This document shows positions 54,944-62,935 of a DNA stretch of 64,000 nucleotides, piece after piece. The notes below the pieces were generated by a model that was not told where the DNA came from, did no database searches, and worked only from the letters and a program-made list of their open reading frames with translations. The position numbers were made by a program, and so were the translations under genes. Positions within the stretch are counted from its first letter, which is position 1, and the number at the start of each line of letters is the position of its first letter. Origin of the DNA: Niallia circulans (GTDB lineage: Bacteria; Bacillota; Bacilli; Bacillales; Cytobacillaceae); NCBI RefSeq assembly GCF_007273535.1, contig NZ_RIBP01000004.1, forward strand, positions 2,456,001 to 2,520,000, given 5' to 3'.

Positions 54944-55783
54944 ATGAAATTCACAGTGGAAGCCGATTGGCTTCGTAATAACTTGGCTGAAAAGGATATT
55001 AGGGTGATTGATTGCCGGTTTGAGCTGGCAAGACCTGAAGCAGGCCGAAAACAATTTGAGGCAGGCCATATCCCTGGAAGTGTTTATTTTGATTTAGAAA
55101 AGGATCTGTCAGCACCTGTGAAACAGCATGGCGGAAGACATCCCTTGCCTGAACTTGATATCTTGAAAGAGAAGCTAGAGAAAGCTGGCATAGGAAATAA
55201 TACAACTGTCGTTGCATATGACAATGGTGAAGGAGCGTTTGCTGGCAGACTTTGGTGGCTGATAAGCTATATGGGGCATGATAATGTCTATATCTTGAAT
55301 GGCGGAATGAAAGCATGGCTTGAGCAAGAGTACCCGCTAACAACAGAACTATCTACATATGAAACAACTTCATATATTTTTAAAATGAATCCAGAAATTG
55401 CCGCCTCCTATGAAGAAGTGAAAGCAATAGTCCAAGCGAATATTGAGGGTGTTGTATTAATCGATTCAAGAGAGTACAAAAGGTTCACAGGTGAGGTAGA
55501 GCCAATTGATAAAAAAAGCGGTCATATTCCTGGAGCGATTAATAAGGTGTGGACTAGTGGGCTGGAAAATGGCAGATTTAAAGAAGCCGGAGAACAAAAG
55601 GAGCGCTTCCGTGAGTTAGATCCTAACAAGCACTATATTGTTTATTGCGGCTCTGGCGTAACTGCGACACCTAATTTTCTAGCATTAAAAGCAGCTGGTT
55701 ATCGAAATGTTAAGCTTTATCCAGGAAGCTTCAGTGATTGGATATCTTATGACGACAACAAGGTTTGCACGATAAAAAAATGA
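54944..55783 (+). CDS. Sulfurtransferase (two rhodanese domains)
   Basis: A thiosulfate or 3-mercaptopyruvate sulfurtransferase of 279 residues. The N-terminal rhodanese domain is inactive (VIDCRFELARPEAGRKQFEA, 20 residues; GHIPGSVYFDLEKDLS). The C-terminal domain carries the persulfide-forming Cys at about 235 in YCGSGVTATPNFLALKAAG. The CGSGVT loop favours the thiosulfate/mercaptopyruvate branch; the two cannot be told apart here. GGGAGGAG sets the ATG at 54944. It begins 31 bases after dynA. Confidence 0.93.
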   Translation: MKFTVEADWLRNNLAEKDIRVIDCRFELARPEAGRKQFEAGHIPGSVYFDLEKDLSAPVKQHGGRHPLPELDILKEKLEKAGIGNNTTVVAYDNGEGAFAGRLWWLISYMGHDNVYILNGGMKAWLEQEYPLTTELSTYETTSYIFKMNPEIAASYEEVKAIVQANIEGVVLIDSREYKRFTGEVEPIDKKSGHIPGAINKVWTSGLENGRFKEAGEQKERFRELDPNKHYIVYCGSGVTATPNFLALKAAGYRNVKLYPGSFSDWISYDDNKVCTIKK

Positions 55784-55880
55784 TGAAGCAGTCATGATTG
55801 TCAATGGAAAAACGCACTAGCTTCTTAATGGCTGTTTTTCTGTTATAATAGAATAGATTTAATGTGAAGGAGCGATTTAT

Positions 55881-56777
55881 TTGAACACAGAAAAACAGCC
55901 ATCCCTCCTGCTTGTTGATGGAATGGCCCTTTTGTTCAGGGCTTATTTTGCAACAGCTGTTACAGGACAATTTATGATTAATTCGAAGGGAATCCCGACG
56001 AATGCGATACATGGATTTGTGAAACATTTCTTTACTGCTATTGACCATTTTAACCCATCACACGTTGCGGTTTGCTGGGATATGGGCAGCAAAACCTTCC
56101 GAACAGAAATGTATCCTGACTATAAAGCAAACAGATCAGAGGCGCCAGTAGAATTAATGCCGCAGTTTAATATAGTCAAGGAAGTAGTGGAAAGCTTTGA
56201 TATCCCTAATATAGGTGTTGTCGGTTTTGAAGCAGATGATTGCATCGGCACAATCGCCAAGAAAATGAAGGGGTCTGCTCATGTAACTATATTAACAGGT
56301 GATCAAGATATTCTTCAGCTCCTTGATGATCACATCAGTGTTGCGCTTGTGAAAAAAGGATACGGCAATTATTTGGTCCACACCCCAAACAGCTTCTTTG
56401 AAGAAAAAGGAATAGCACCTAAGCAAATGATTGACTTGAAGGCGCTTATGGGTGATACAAGTGATAATTATCCAGGAGTAAAAGGCATTGGCGAAAAAAC
56501 AGCATTGAAATTGCTGCAGAGTCACATGCATATTGAAGGAATTCTGGAAAACCTTGTGTCGTTGACAAAAGGTCAGCGTGCTAAAATTGAAGCAGATTTG
56601 GACATGCTACACCTCAGCAGAAAACTGGCAGAAATAAAATGTGACGTGCCAGTGGATTGTTTATTGGAGGAAAGCATTTACCGAATTGCTCCAGACAAAG
56701 CAATTGCTAAATTTAGAGAGCTTGAATTTAAGCATTTCGACACGCTTGTCCAACATAAAAACGAGGCACTTGCATAA
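55881..56777 (+). CDS. ypcP: 5'-3' exonuclease YpcP (PolA-type FEN domain)
   Basis: A stand-alone 5'-3' exonuclease/flap endonuclease of 298 residues, the relative of the PolA N-terminal domain that removes Okazaki RNA primers. Metal-site motifs are LLVDGMALLFRAYFA, VCWDMGSKTFRTEMYPDYKA (20 residues), GFEADDCIGTIAKK, LTGDQDILQLL and the H3TH region DLKALMGDTSDNYPGVKGIG (20 residues). It starts at TTG with AAGGAGCG upstream. Confidence 0.94.
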   Translation: MNTEKQPSLLLVDGMALLFRAYFATAVTGQFMINSKGIPTNAIHGFVKHFFTAIDHFNPSHVAVCWDMGSKTFRTEMYPDYKANRSEAPVELMPQFNIVKEVVESFDIPNIGVVGFEADDCIGTIAKKMKGSAHVTILTGDQDILQLLDDHISVALVKKGYGNYLVHTPNSFFEEKGIAPKQMIDLKALMGDTSDNYPGVKGIGEKTALKLLQSHMHIEGILENLVSLTKGQRAKIEADLDMLHLSRKLAEIKCDVPVDCLLEESIYRIAPDKAIAKFRELEFKHFDTLVQHKNEALA

Positions 56778-56783
56778 AAATCG

Positions 56784-56813
56784 GTCCAGGAACATAGGTT
56801 CCTGGACTTTTTT
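56784..56813 (+). terminator. Terminator after ypcP
   Basis: GTCCAGGAAC/GTTCCTGGAC, a perfect 10-bp stem with an ATAG loop and six T. Confidence 0.92.
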
Positions 56814-56941
56814 CATTTAGTATTTTTCTTTTTTGCCGCATTTTCAAGCTTGCTTTTCGGTGCAGGTGTTTGATCTCCGCCCCCAAATCCTTGCGGGTTT
56901 ACTCCACTTGCAGCTGTTCCTTTGTTTCTGTCCTTACTCAT
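56813..56941 (-). CDS. sspL: Small acid-soluble spore protein SspL
   Basis: A 42-residue minor SASP read on the minus strand. The product begins MSKDRNKGTAASGVNPQGFG (20 residues) and ends KLENAAKKKNTK, matching the SspL pattern of a VNPQG or VTPQG motif and a Lys-rich tail. GCAGGAGGTG lies six bases before the ATG. It is expected to be forespore expressed; I could not identify a convincing sigma-G promoter. Confidence 0.85.
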   Translation of the reverse strand: MSKDRNKGTAASGVNPQGFGGGDQTPAPKSKLENAAKKKNTK

Positions 56942-57057
56942 GTTAGACACCTCCTGCAGCTCCGTTTGACCATTTGGTAATAAATAATCTTCTGTAGTAT
57001 TTGCATGCTAGAATAATCTAATCATAAAACATGAAAACTAATTCTTGAGGTGATGAT

Positions 57058-57552
57058 ATGAATAAGGGAGTTTACGTTGCTTTGACTAGCATCGGATTGG
57101 CTCAATTTTTGAAAATCCCAATCCATTATGTGAAAACAAAAAAATGGGATAACCGTCTTTTTTTTCAAACGGGAGGAATGCCGAGCTCCCATTCTGCAGG
57201 GGTCTCTTCTTTAACTACATTCATCGCTTTAAGGCGGGGAGTACCTACGATTGACTTTGCTTTGTCCTTAGTTTACGGACTGATTGTTATGTATGATGCC
57301 CAAGGAATTAGGCGGCAAACTGGTGAATTGACTTTGAAGGTAAATGATTTGGGAGACTTAATGGAAAAGCTGAAAACAGATGAAAAGGTCCCTTTTGAAG
57401 AAAAGCAGCCAAAGCGTTTGAAAGAGATGCTTGGCCATCAGCCTCAGGAAGTTGTTGGAGGCGCTTTACTTGGTGTTGCTATGGGAACTTTAGGCCATAT
57501 TCTTCTAAAAAATGATAGAAAAATGTCGAAGAATAAAGTAACATGGAAATAA
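57058..57552 (+). CDS. Divergent PAP2-family membrane protein (YuiD-like, DUF212)
   Basis: A 164-residue membrane protein of the acid phosphatase/vanadium haloperoxidase-related DUF212 family. The motif GGMPSSHSAGVSSLTTFIAL (20 residues) carries the Ser-His pair of the PAP2 fold, and YDAQGIRRQTGE follows. It probably acts on phospho-lipids or related substrates, but no reaction is shown. ATTCTTGAGGTGATGAT precedes the ATG. Confidence 0.9.
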   Translation: MNKGVYVALTSIGLAQFLKIPIHYVKTKKWDNRLFFQTGGMPSSHSAGVSSLTTFIALRRGVPTIDFALSLVYGLIVMYDAQGIRRQTGELTLKVNDLGDLMEKLKTDEKVPFEEKQPKRLKEMLGHQPQEVVGGALLGVAMGTLGHILLKNDRKMSKNKVTWK

Positions 57553-57579
57553 GAAGATTTTGGGAGGAATGGACGGAAG

Positions 57580-57849
57580 TTGAAGACATTAGAAGAGTAT
57601 TTGCTGTTTCTAGAAAGCAAAGGCTTTTCATTCGGGGAAGATGCGGTTGGCTTTATTTACTTCGGAAAAGCTTATACAAATGCAGCAGATGAGTTAATTA
57701 ACACAGCTATCGAGTGTACCCTAAAGATACAGAAGCATTTCGATGGCAGCTTCTATATGTCCTTGCTTGAGCGTTTTGTTAAGGCTCAGGTGAAAACGAG
57801 GAAGGAAGCGTTACGATACTTAAAAGATGAACAGTTATTCCCCCTTTAA
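57580..57849 (+). CDS. DUF6123-like small protein
   Basis: An 89-residue soluble helical protein (TLEEYLLFLESKGFSFGEDA, 20 residues; FGKAYTNAADELINTAIECT, 20 residues). I associate it with DUF6123 from memory; function unknown. It starts at TTG with GGAGGAATGGACGGAAG upstream and its stop codon overlaps a terminator. Confidence 0.7.
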   Translation: MKTLEEYLLFLESKGFSFGEDAVGFIYFGKAYTNAADELINTAIECTLKIQKHFDGSFYMSLLERFVKAQVKTRKEALRYLKDEQLFPL

Positions 57850-57863
57850 TGGGGGATTTTTTT
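57839..57863 (+). terminator. Terminator between converging genes
   Basis: TCCCCC/GGGGGA with a TTTAAT loop and seven T. It spans the end of the upstream gene and faces the EamA gene. Confidence 0.85.
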
Positions 57864-58776
57864 ATCCTGACTTTTGTTTCAATACCGGCATGAATTTTTG
57901 CATTGGTAATTCTGTGACAATCATGCCAAATAGAATCAAAAAACAACCAATAAATGCACTTACTGTTAACCTTTCCCCTGCAAAAATATAAGCAGTAGCT
58001 GATGCAAATACAGGCTCAGTCGCAAATATCAAGGCAACAGTACTTGCATTTGTATATTTCTGCAGCGAAGTCTGGATAACAAAGGCAAGTGCTGTAGCAA
58101 AAATAGACGTGACGAACAATGCAAGCAATACATCTGATTTAGCAAAGCTAGATATATTTAATTTGCTCCAATCTTCAAAAGACAAGCTTCCGATAAAGGA
58201 TAGTGCAGAGACAGTAAATATTTGGACAATTGTCAGCAAAAGGGCAGAATGCTTGCTGCTGTATGTACCTGTTAAAACAATCTGCATCGCAAAGCCTACA
58301 GCGCATATAAGGACAAACCCGTCGCCGACATTCAATGATAAGGATGACCCAATCGTTATGGCATAGAGACCAGCTGTGGCAAACGCGATGCCTATCGTAC
58401 TATTGACAGAGAGCTTGTGCTTAAAAAACAAAAGTAAAAACAATGGAACTAACACTACGCTAAGTCCGGTTATAAAGCCAGCTTTTGAAGAAGAGGTGTA
58501 AAGCAGCCCTATTGTTTGAAAGGCGTATCCTATAAATAAACAAAAACCAAGCACAACACCCGCAGCAAAAGTTGACGTATTCAGCTCTTTCAGCAGATGA
58601 CGGTGAAACAAGAGCAGCCAAAGCAACAAAAATAAAAATGCAATAAAAAAGCGAACCCCATTAAAAAGGAGCGGTTCTAGAAATGAGATAGCATTTTGGA
58701 CAAGAACAAAGGTTGAGCCCCAGATAAGTGCAACTGCAAGCAAGAGGATGTTTGCCTGTTTGTTTTTAGAAATCAC
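57862..58776 (-). CDS. EamA (DMT superfamily) transporter
   Basis: A 304-residue transporter with ten predicted helices in two EamA repeats. The first repeat opens ILLLAVALIWGSTFVLVQNA (20 residues), and the second half ends with FATEPVFASATAYIFAGERL (20 residues), a typical DMT motif. The substrate is unknown (amino acids or metabolites are usual). It starts at GTG and overlaps the end of ypdQ by 11 bases, so the two form an operon. Confidence 0.9.
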   Translation of the reverse strand: MISKNKQANILLLAVALIWGSTFVLVQNAISFLEPLLFNGVRFFIAFLFLLLWLLLFHRHLLKELNTSTFAAGVVLGFCLFIGYAFQTIGLLYTSSSKAGFITGLSVVLVPLFLLLFFKHKLSVNSTIGIAFATAGLYAITIGSSLSLNVGDGFVLICAVGFAMQIVLTGTYSSKHSALLLTIVQIFTVSALSFIGSLSFEDWSKLNISSFAKSDVLLALFVTSIFATALAFVIQTSLQKYTNASTVALIFATEPVFASATAYIFAGERLTVSAFIGCFLILFGMIVTELPMQKFMPVLKQKSG

Positions 58777-59179
58777 GGCTTTGTCCTTCCGGTTTATTTT
58801 TGCGAATGGCTATTCTTGCTAGTTCATCAGCGGTTTTATTTTCTGCACTCGGAATCCATTTAATAAAGAATAGGTCAAGCTTGTCTGCTAAAAGCAGTGC
58901 CTCTTCTAGAAGTGGTGCGAACATTTTGTTTTTGGCAAAGCGCTTATCCACAGCGCTGTCGACTGTTTTAGAGTCTGTCCGAAAACTAACTGTTTTGTAG
59001 TTTTTTTCTAAACAGATTCTTAAGCCGTGAATTAACGCATAATATTCGGCTTCATGGTTGCTCATGCTGCCAAGTGGGATAGAATATTTTTCAGCACTTC
59101 CATGCCCTTTAATGAAAATACCGGCACCGCTTGGACCGGGATTTCCAGCACTTGCACCATCGATGTAGACTTCTATCAT
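58766..59179 (-). CDS. ypdQ: RNase HI-like protein YpdQ
   Basis: A 137-residue RNase H-fold protein. The DEDD site is visible: IDGASAGNPGPSGAGIF (first Asp at residue 7), NHEAEYYALIHGL (Glu), RTDSKTVDSA (Asp) and NKTADELA (last Asp). All four acidic residues are present, so hydrolase activity is possible although B. subtilis YpdQ activity is debated in my recollection. TTTGGAGGTTTTAAA precedes the ATG. Confidence 0.9.
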   Translation of the reverse strand: MIEVYIDGASAGNPGPSGAGIFIKGHGSAEKYSIPLGSMSNHEAEYYALIHGLRICLEKNYKTVSFRTDSKTVDSAVDKRFAKNKMFAPLLEEALLLADKLDLFFIKWIPSAENKTADELARIAIRKNKPEGQSRDF

Positions 59180-59218
59180 TTTAAAACCTCCAAAGTTTCT
59201 GGTATGATTATTCAGGTG

Positions 59219-59368
59219 ATGGCAAGCTTTTTAAGCTATAAAAAGGAGCCAAACTACATAACATTATCTTATATGGATTTATTTTGGGAAGCCATTTTAT
59301 TATACCCTTTACTGGTCTTGTGGGAACAGTATTTAAATAAAGGAAGGATGCTTTCATATGAAATATAA
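59219..59368 (+). CDS. Possible small membrane peptide overlapping ypeP
   Basis: A frame of 49 codons from ATG 59219 (AGGTG immediately before it) encodes a hydrophobic segment (DLFWEAILLYPLLVLWEQYL, 20 residues). It ends 11 bases inside ypeP, an arrangement that would allow coupling. A -10-like TATGAT lies at 59203. Support is weak, because the ribosome binding site is too close to the start. Confidence 0.25.
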   Translation: MASFLSYKKEPNYITLSYMDLFWEAILLYPLLVLWEQYLNKGRMLSYEI

Positions 59369-60011
59369 GCTTGAATATAAATACCGCGTTAAAAAAGAAG
59401 AAGTGTTTTTTACATCCGATTGGATGGTGCAATCTACGGCTATAGTAATCGGTGAAGATTTGGAGAAGAACAAGCAAGGCATTGATCTGACTTTTTATGA
59501 TGAAAACGGGACAGAATGGAATTTAAAGGAGCTGATTAAGCTTCATGCAGAAGTGGAAGAGGAGCCGCATGATTTTACGATTTTCTTTGATGGCGGATAT
59601 CGGAAGGAAACCAATACTGCAGGGCTTGGGGTAATTCTTTATTTTAATCAGGGCAAAAAGAAATACAGGATTCGGGCAAATGAATTGTTTCACGAGATGG
59701 AAACAAATAATGAGGCTGAATATGCTGCCCTTTATCATGCATTGAATTTATTAGAGGAATTGGAAGTCAAAGGAGTTACCTGTGAATTTAAAGGTGATTC
59801 CCAGGTTGTACTGAATCAATTATCTGGTGAATGGCCATGTTATGAGGAGGCGCTTAATAAATGGCTTGATCGGATTGAAAAAAAACTCTCCGATTTAAAA
59901 ATCAATGCTATTTATACACCTATTGGTCGAAATGAAAATAAAGAAGCAGATAAATTGGCTACACAGGCCCTTGCTGAAAAAAGAATTTACAGCAAAATGC
60001 AAATTATATAA
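59358..60011 (+). CDS. ypeP: RNase H-fold protein YpeP (reverse transcriptase-like)
   Basis: A 217-residue protein with an N-terminal beta-rich region (about 1-70) and a C-terminal RNase H domain. The acidic site residues are in FFDGGYRKETNTAGLGVILY (20 residues), NNEAEYAALYHALNLLEEL, FKGDSQVVLNQLSGEW and NKEADKLATQAL. It is a second RNase H-like gene within 1 kb of ypdQ. ATAAAGGAAGGATG is the upstream site. Confidence 0.9.
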   Translation: MKYKLEYKYRVKKEEVFFTSDWMVQSTAIVIGEDLEKNKQGIDLTFYDENGTEWNLKELIKLHAEVEEEPHDFTIFFDGGYRKETNTAGLGVILYFNQGKKKYRIRANELFHEMETNNEAEYAALYHALNLLEELEVKGVTCEFKGDSQVVLNQLSGEWPCYEEALNKWLDRIEKKLSDLKINAIYTPIGRNENKEADKLATQALAEKRIYSKMQII

Positions 60012-60050
60012 TGATGACTGAAGTGATGTAAAAAGAGGAGAGATTGCTTT

Positions 60051-60260
60051 GTGAGCGATAGAAAGAAATGGCTGCAGCGTGCAGAAAACCTGATGAATGA
60101 TTATTGTAAAGGCTGTTTTTTGTATGAGCATAACAAAACAGACAAAGGAAAAAGGCATGCACATCGGTTTTGTATATCAGAATGCACGGTTGGATTAGAA
60201 ATAAAAAAATACGGTGACATGCTTGCAGGGAATATTAAAGAGGAAGATAAAAAGAGCTGA
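60051..60260 (+). CDS. ypeQ: Small zinc-finger protein YpeQ
   Basis: A 69-residue protein with four cysteines in two pairs (YCKGCFLY and FCISECTVG) and two His between them (GKRHAHRFC), consistent with one zinc site. It lies directly after ypeP as in B. subtilis and starts at GTG with AAAGAGGAGAG upstream. Function unknown. Confidence 0.85.
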   Translation: MSDRKKWLQRAENLMNDYCKGCFLYEHNKTDKGKRHAHRFCISECTVGLEIKKYGDMLAGNIKEEDKKS

Positions 60261-60275
60261 CATAAGCCAGCTCTT
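60252..60275 (-). terminator. Terminator of the cold-shock gene (minus strand), overlapping ypeQ end
   Basis: AAGAGCTG/CAGCTCTT is followed on the minus strand by TTTTTATC. The plus-strand side lacks a T run. Confidence 0.65.
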
Positions 60276-60300
60276 GGATATTGTTGCTTTTCGTTTTTTT

Positions 60301-60501
60301 TTATAGTTTTGTAACGTTAGCAGCTTGAGGTCCGCGATTTCCTTCAACGATTTCGAAAGAAACTTCTTGACCTTCTTCAAGTGATTTGAAACCGTCACCT
60401 TGAATAGCTGTGAAGTGAACGAATACATCGTCTCCGCCTTCAACTTCGATGAATCCAAAACCTTTTTCATTGTTGAACCATTTTACTTTACCGTTTTGCA
60501 T
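60301..60501 (-). CDS. cspD: Cold-shock protein (CspD/CspB type)
   Basis: A 66-residue RNA chaperone with the full [19 protein letters not shown] (RNP1), [10 protein letters not shown] (RNP2) and the [10 protein letters not shown] end. The ATG at 60501 follows AGGAGGAAAC. The long leader (about 107 bases) is typical of csp genes, whose mRNA folds are temperature sensitive. Confidence 0.96.
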   Translation of the reverse strand: MQNGKVKWFNNEKGFGFIEVEGGDDVFVHFTAIQGDGFKSLEEGQEVSFEIVEGNRGPQAANVTKL

Positions 60502-60615
60502 GTTAAGTTTCCTCCTAAGCCTTTCAAGACACTTTAGTGCCGAAAAATAAATATTCTCATAGAACAAAATATCATAGAAAACAATATTTTCAGAATTTTG
60601 TTAAATGATGTCTAT

Positions 60616-60644
60616 AATATACACGAATAACCCAATAGAGTCAA
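60616..60644 (-). promoter_or_regulatory. Sigma-A promoter of the cold-shock gene
   Basis: On the minus strand TTGACT (60644-60639) and TATATT (60621-60616) are 17 bases apart. The predicted leader to the ATG is about 107 bases. The rest of 60502-60908 holds no gene that I can support, only a weak GAAAACG/CGTTTTC hairpin (60694-60718). Confidence 0.75.
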
Positions 60645-60908
60645 GGTTTCATAGAGTTTTTTCATAAAAAGTATTTATGTGACCGAAATAAAAGAAAACG
60701 GATACACATTTCGTTTTCGGATTAGCAAGTATTATGGTAGGAGAGTATATGAAATGATTTGTCATACATAATTTTAATGTTCTACACATAACAATTGAAT
60801 GACAGGTGTATCGTTTTTTGTAAGTAGTACAGTTAGTATCAAAGATGCAAAGATGTGTGCTTTTTGCTAGTTGTTTTTTTACGAAGACAATCAAAGAAGG
60901 TGATTAGT

Positions 60909-61196
60909 ATGTATCGGTTTTCGATTGAAAATGCTAACTGGATTTTGCGTTTTTCTCCAAACATTACGTTGGATGATGAAAGCAAGCAGGCGATAGTTAG
61001 GAGCATTCTCCAACTAGGCAAGGAACTTTCTACATTTTCCCACGGAGAATCCTTTGTCATTATGAACAAGAATATCGGTTTGATTGTTTTTTTGGTTGAA
61101 AAAATCCCTTCCTTAATTTTAACTGTTGCTAATATAGTTGAAAGGGATAAATGGTATGTTCAATCCGAGAAATCTATCAAGAAATATGATGCTTGA
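60909..61196 (+). CDS. Uncharacterised 95-aa protein
   Basis: A soluble protein with no family I recognise. It opens MYRFSIENANWILRFSPNIT (20 residues), then a helical part (DESKQAIVRSILQLGKELST, 20 residues) and a hydrophobic C-terminal stretch (NKNIGLIVFLVEKIPSLILT, 20 residues). GAAGGTGATT precedes ATG 60909. It stands alone. Confidence 0.7.
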   Translation: MYRFSIENANWILRFSPNITLDDESKQAIVRSILQLGKELSTFSHGESFVIMNKNIGLIVFLVEKIPSLILTVANIVERDKWYVQSEKSIKKYDA

Positions 61197-61531
61197 AAGT
61201 TTAGTGTGTAGACAGTTTTTTTGTACATTAGCAGGGAGAAATTTTGTTGAGCCACAAAAAGTAAACCTTTTTGAATTGGAACTGCCTATAATTTTATAGT
61301 ATTCTGTTCTTTTTTGTCACTTGTTGAAACTAGCTAAGAGCTGGTTTTTTTTGTTTGTGTACAATGAAAGGCTTACCATAAAAAAACATGTGGGAATAAT
61401 GCTGGAAACCATTGAAATGTAGGTGAAAATGTGTTTTTATTAACATGATAAAAGCTGTTATTTAATCTGGATTAGATGCTCGTCCATCAAACCAAATGGA
61501 GCAAAAAATTTAAAAGGGAAGATTTTAAAAA
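61197..61531. other. Gene-free stretch with one terminator
   Basis: No reading frame is supported. A hairpin AACTAGCT/AGCTGGTT (61329-61336, 61340-61347; one G-U pair) followed by eight T is described separately. The rest is AT-rich, and a promoter for the next gene must lie here, but none is clear. Confidence 0.5.
61328..61353 (+). terminator. Terminator in the gap after the 95-aa gene
   Basis: An 8-bp stem AACTAGCT/AGCTGGTT with an AAG loop is followed by a run of eight T. Confidence 0.75.
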
Positions 61532-61831
61532 ATGATTGAAACGATTGTAAAGAACAGTCAAAGTCCGTATTATGAAATTTCCAAAGAAGATCAAGTGATA
61601 TTGAGCCCGTTTGCAGGAATAGTGAAGGATGTTTTCATTAAGGAAAATGCATATTTTTATGAGTGGGAAACAATCCTGACAATTCAGACAGCTAATGGTG
61701 ACTTAGAAAAAGTAGAAGTTCCATTCAGCGGTTCTGTCGTATCATTGTTTGTGCATACTGGAGATGAAATTTCAATTAATGGGAAGTTAGTTTCTTTACA
61801 GGATGATCTATTAGTTACAGGTTGTGATTAA
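61532..61831 (+). CDS. Small biotinyl/lipoyl-like domain protein without modifiable lysine
   Basis: A 99-residue protein with two matching half-motifs of the barrel-sandwich (lipoyl/biotinyl) fold: SPFAGIVKDVFIKENAYFYE (20 residues) and VPFSGSVVSLFVHTGDEISI (20 residues). The turn between them (TANGDLEKV) lacks the Met-Lys of lipoyl or biotinyl carriers, so it is probably not modified. There is no signal peptide or membrane helix. It ends two bases before a FUSC-type exporter, so the two are cotranscribed. Confidence 0.75.
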   Translation: MIETIVKNSQSPYYEISKEDQVILSPFAGIVKDVFIKENAYFYEWETILTIQTANGDLEKVEVPFSGSVVSLFVHTGDEISINGKLVSLQDDLLVTGCD

Positions 61832-61833
61832 GC

Positions 61834-62811
61834 ATGATCATAAGCTTATTAAAAAAATATAAGATAGGCTACCGCACCTTTAAGACTGCTGTTGCAGTAA
61901 GCTTAGGGATTACTGTTGCCCAGCTGTGTAATCTGGATTTCTTCGTATCCTCTGCAATCATCACGATACTATGTGTACAAAACTCAAAAAGAAAATCGCT
62001 GCACAGCGCATTCGCAAGATTTGTGGCATGTATGATGGCGATTCCTTTTTCCTATGTGTTTTTTGAGCTGATAGGCTATAAGCCTTATGCGATAGGATTG
62101 CTGCTGTTGCTGTTTATCCCGGCGACTGTCATCTTGAAAGTAAATGAAGGGGTAGTGACTAGTACTGTCATCATTCTTCATATTTACTCGGCAGGACATA
62201 TTAATATGGCCGTGATAGAAAATGAGTTTGCGCTTATTGTTATTGGAATAGGTGCAGCACTTCTAGTAAACAGCTATATGCCAAGCCTCGATAAGGAAAT
62301 GAAGATTTATCAGCAGAAGATCGAAAAGGATTTTCAGGAAATGCTGCAAGGAATGGTTGAATTTTTACGCACGAATGAGCTAGCATTTGATTATAAGCAA
62401 AAGCTCACGCAAACAGCGAAGGAAGTACAAATAGCAAAATCGCTTGCATATAGAGACGTAGAAAACCATTTTACAAGAAAAGAAAACTATTATTACAAGT
62501 ATTTTACAATTAGAGAAAAACAGCTTGAAATAATAGAAGGACTTTTCGCGAAGGTAACGACTGTGAGCAGTCTGTCCGAACAGCGTCATTCCATCGCTGA
62601 CTTTCTGGAAGAATTGAGCCTTTGTGTCCATCCAGGCAATACAGCACAGCTTTTTTTAAGTAAACTTGAAAGGCTGGAGGAAGAAATAAGGACGCAGGAT
62701 TTGCCGCAGGATTGGGATTTGTTTGCCGAACAAGCACAGCTTTATTATGTACTTAAGGAGCTTGAACAGTATTTGAAGGTGAAAAAGTCACTGAAGGTAG
62801 CGTATAATTGA
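61834..62811 (+). CDS. FUSC/aromatic acid exporter family protein
   Basis: A 325-residue membrane protein of the FUSC/ArAE family (YqjA/YgaE-like in Bacillus). The N-terminal half has about five helices (TFKTAVAVSLGITVAQLCNL, 20 residues; FARFVACMMAIPFSYVFFEL, 20 residues). The C-terminal half is a cytoplasmic helical domain with LQGMVEFL and FTIREKQLEIIEGLFAKV. In E. coli the relative AaeB exports aromatic carboxylic acids. The substrate here is unknown. It follows the lipoyl-like gene directly. Confidence 0.88.
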   Translation: MIISLLKKYKIGYRTFKTAVAVSLGITVAQLCNLDFFVSSAIITILCVQNSKRKSLHSAFARFVACMMAIPFSYVFFELIGYKPYAIGLLLLLFIPATVILKVNEGVVTSTVIILHIYSAGHINMAVIENEFALIVIGIGAALLVNSYMPSLDKEMKIYQQKIEKDFQEMLQGMVEFLRTNELAFDYKQKLTQTAKEVQIAKSLAYRDVENHFTRKENYYYKYFTIREKQLEIIEGLFAKVTTVSSLSEQRHSIADFLEELSLCVHPGNTAQLFLSKLERLEEEIRTQDLPQDWDLFAEQAQLYYVLKELEQYLKVKKSLKVAYN

Positions 62812-62827
62812 TATAATAGTTAGAAGG

Positions 62828-62876
62828 AAGATTCTATTAAACATACATGAATTGGATGTTTAATAGAATCTTTTGT
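62828..62876 (+). terminator. Terminator after the exporter
   Basis: A perfect 17-bp stem (62828-62844 with 62856-62872) closes an 11-base loop, followed by TTGTTT. Confidence 0.88.
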
Positions 62877-62935
62877 TTGCTTATCGCAAACGTAACGTCA
62901 TTAATTTAGACAAAGCAAATAAAAAAGGTGATAAC

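Noticed and set aside
60649..60894. 81-residue minus-strand frame upstream of the cold-shock gene
   Set aside because: It has no ribosome binding site, odd Cys/His-rich composition, and lies in the divergent promoter region.
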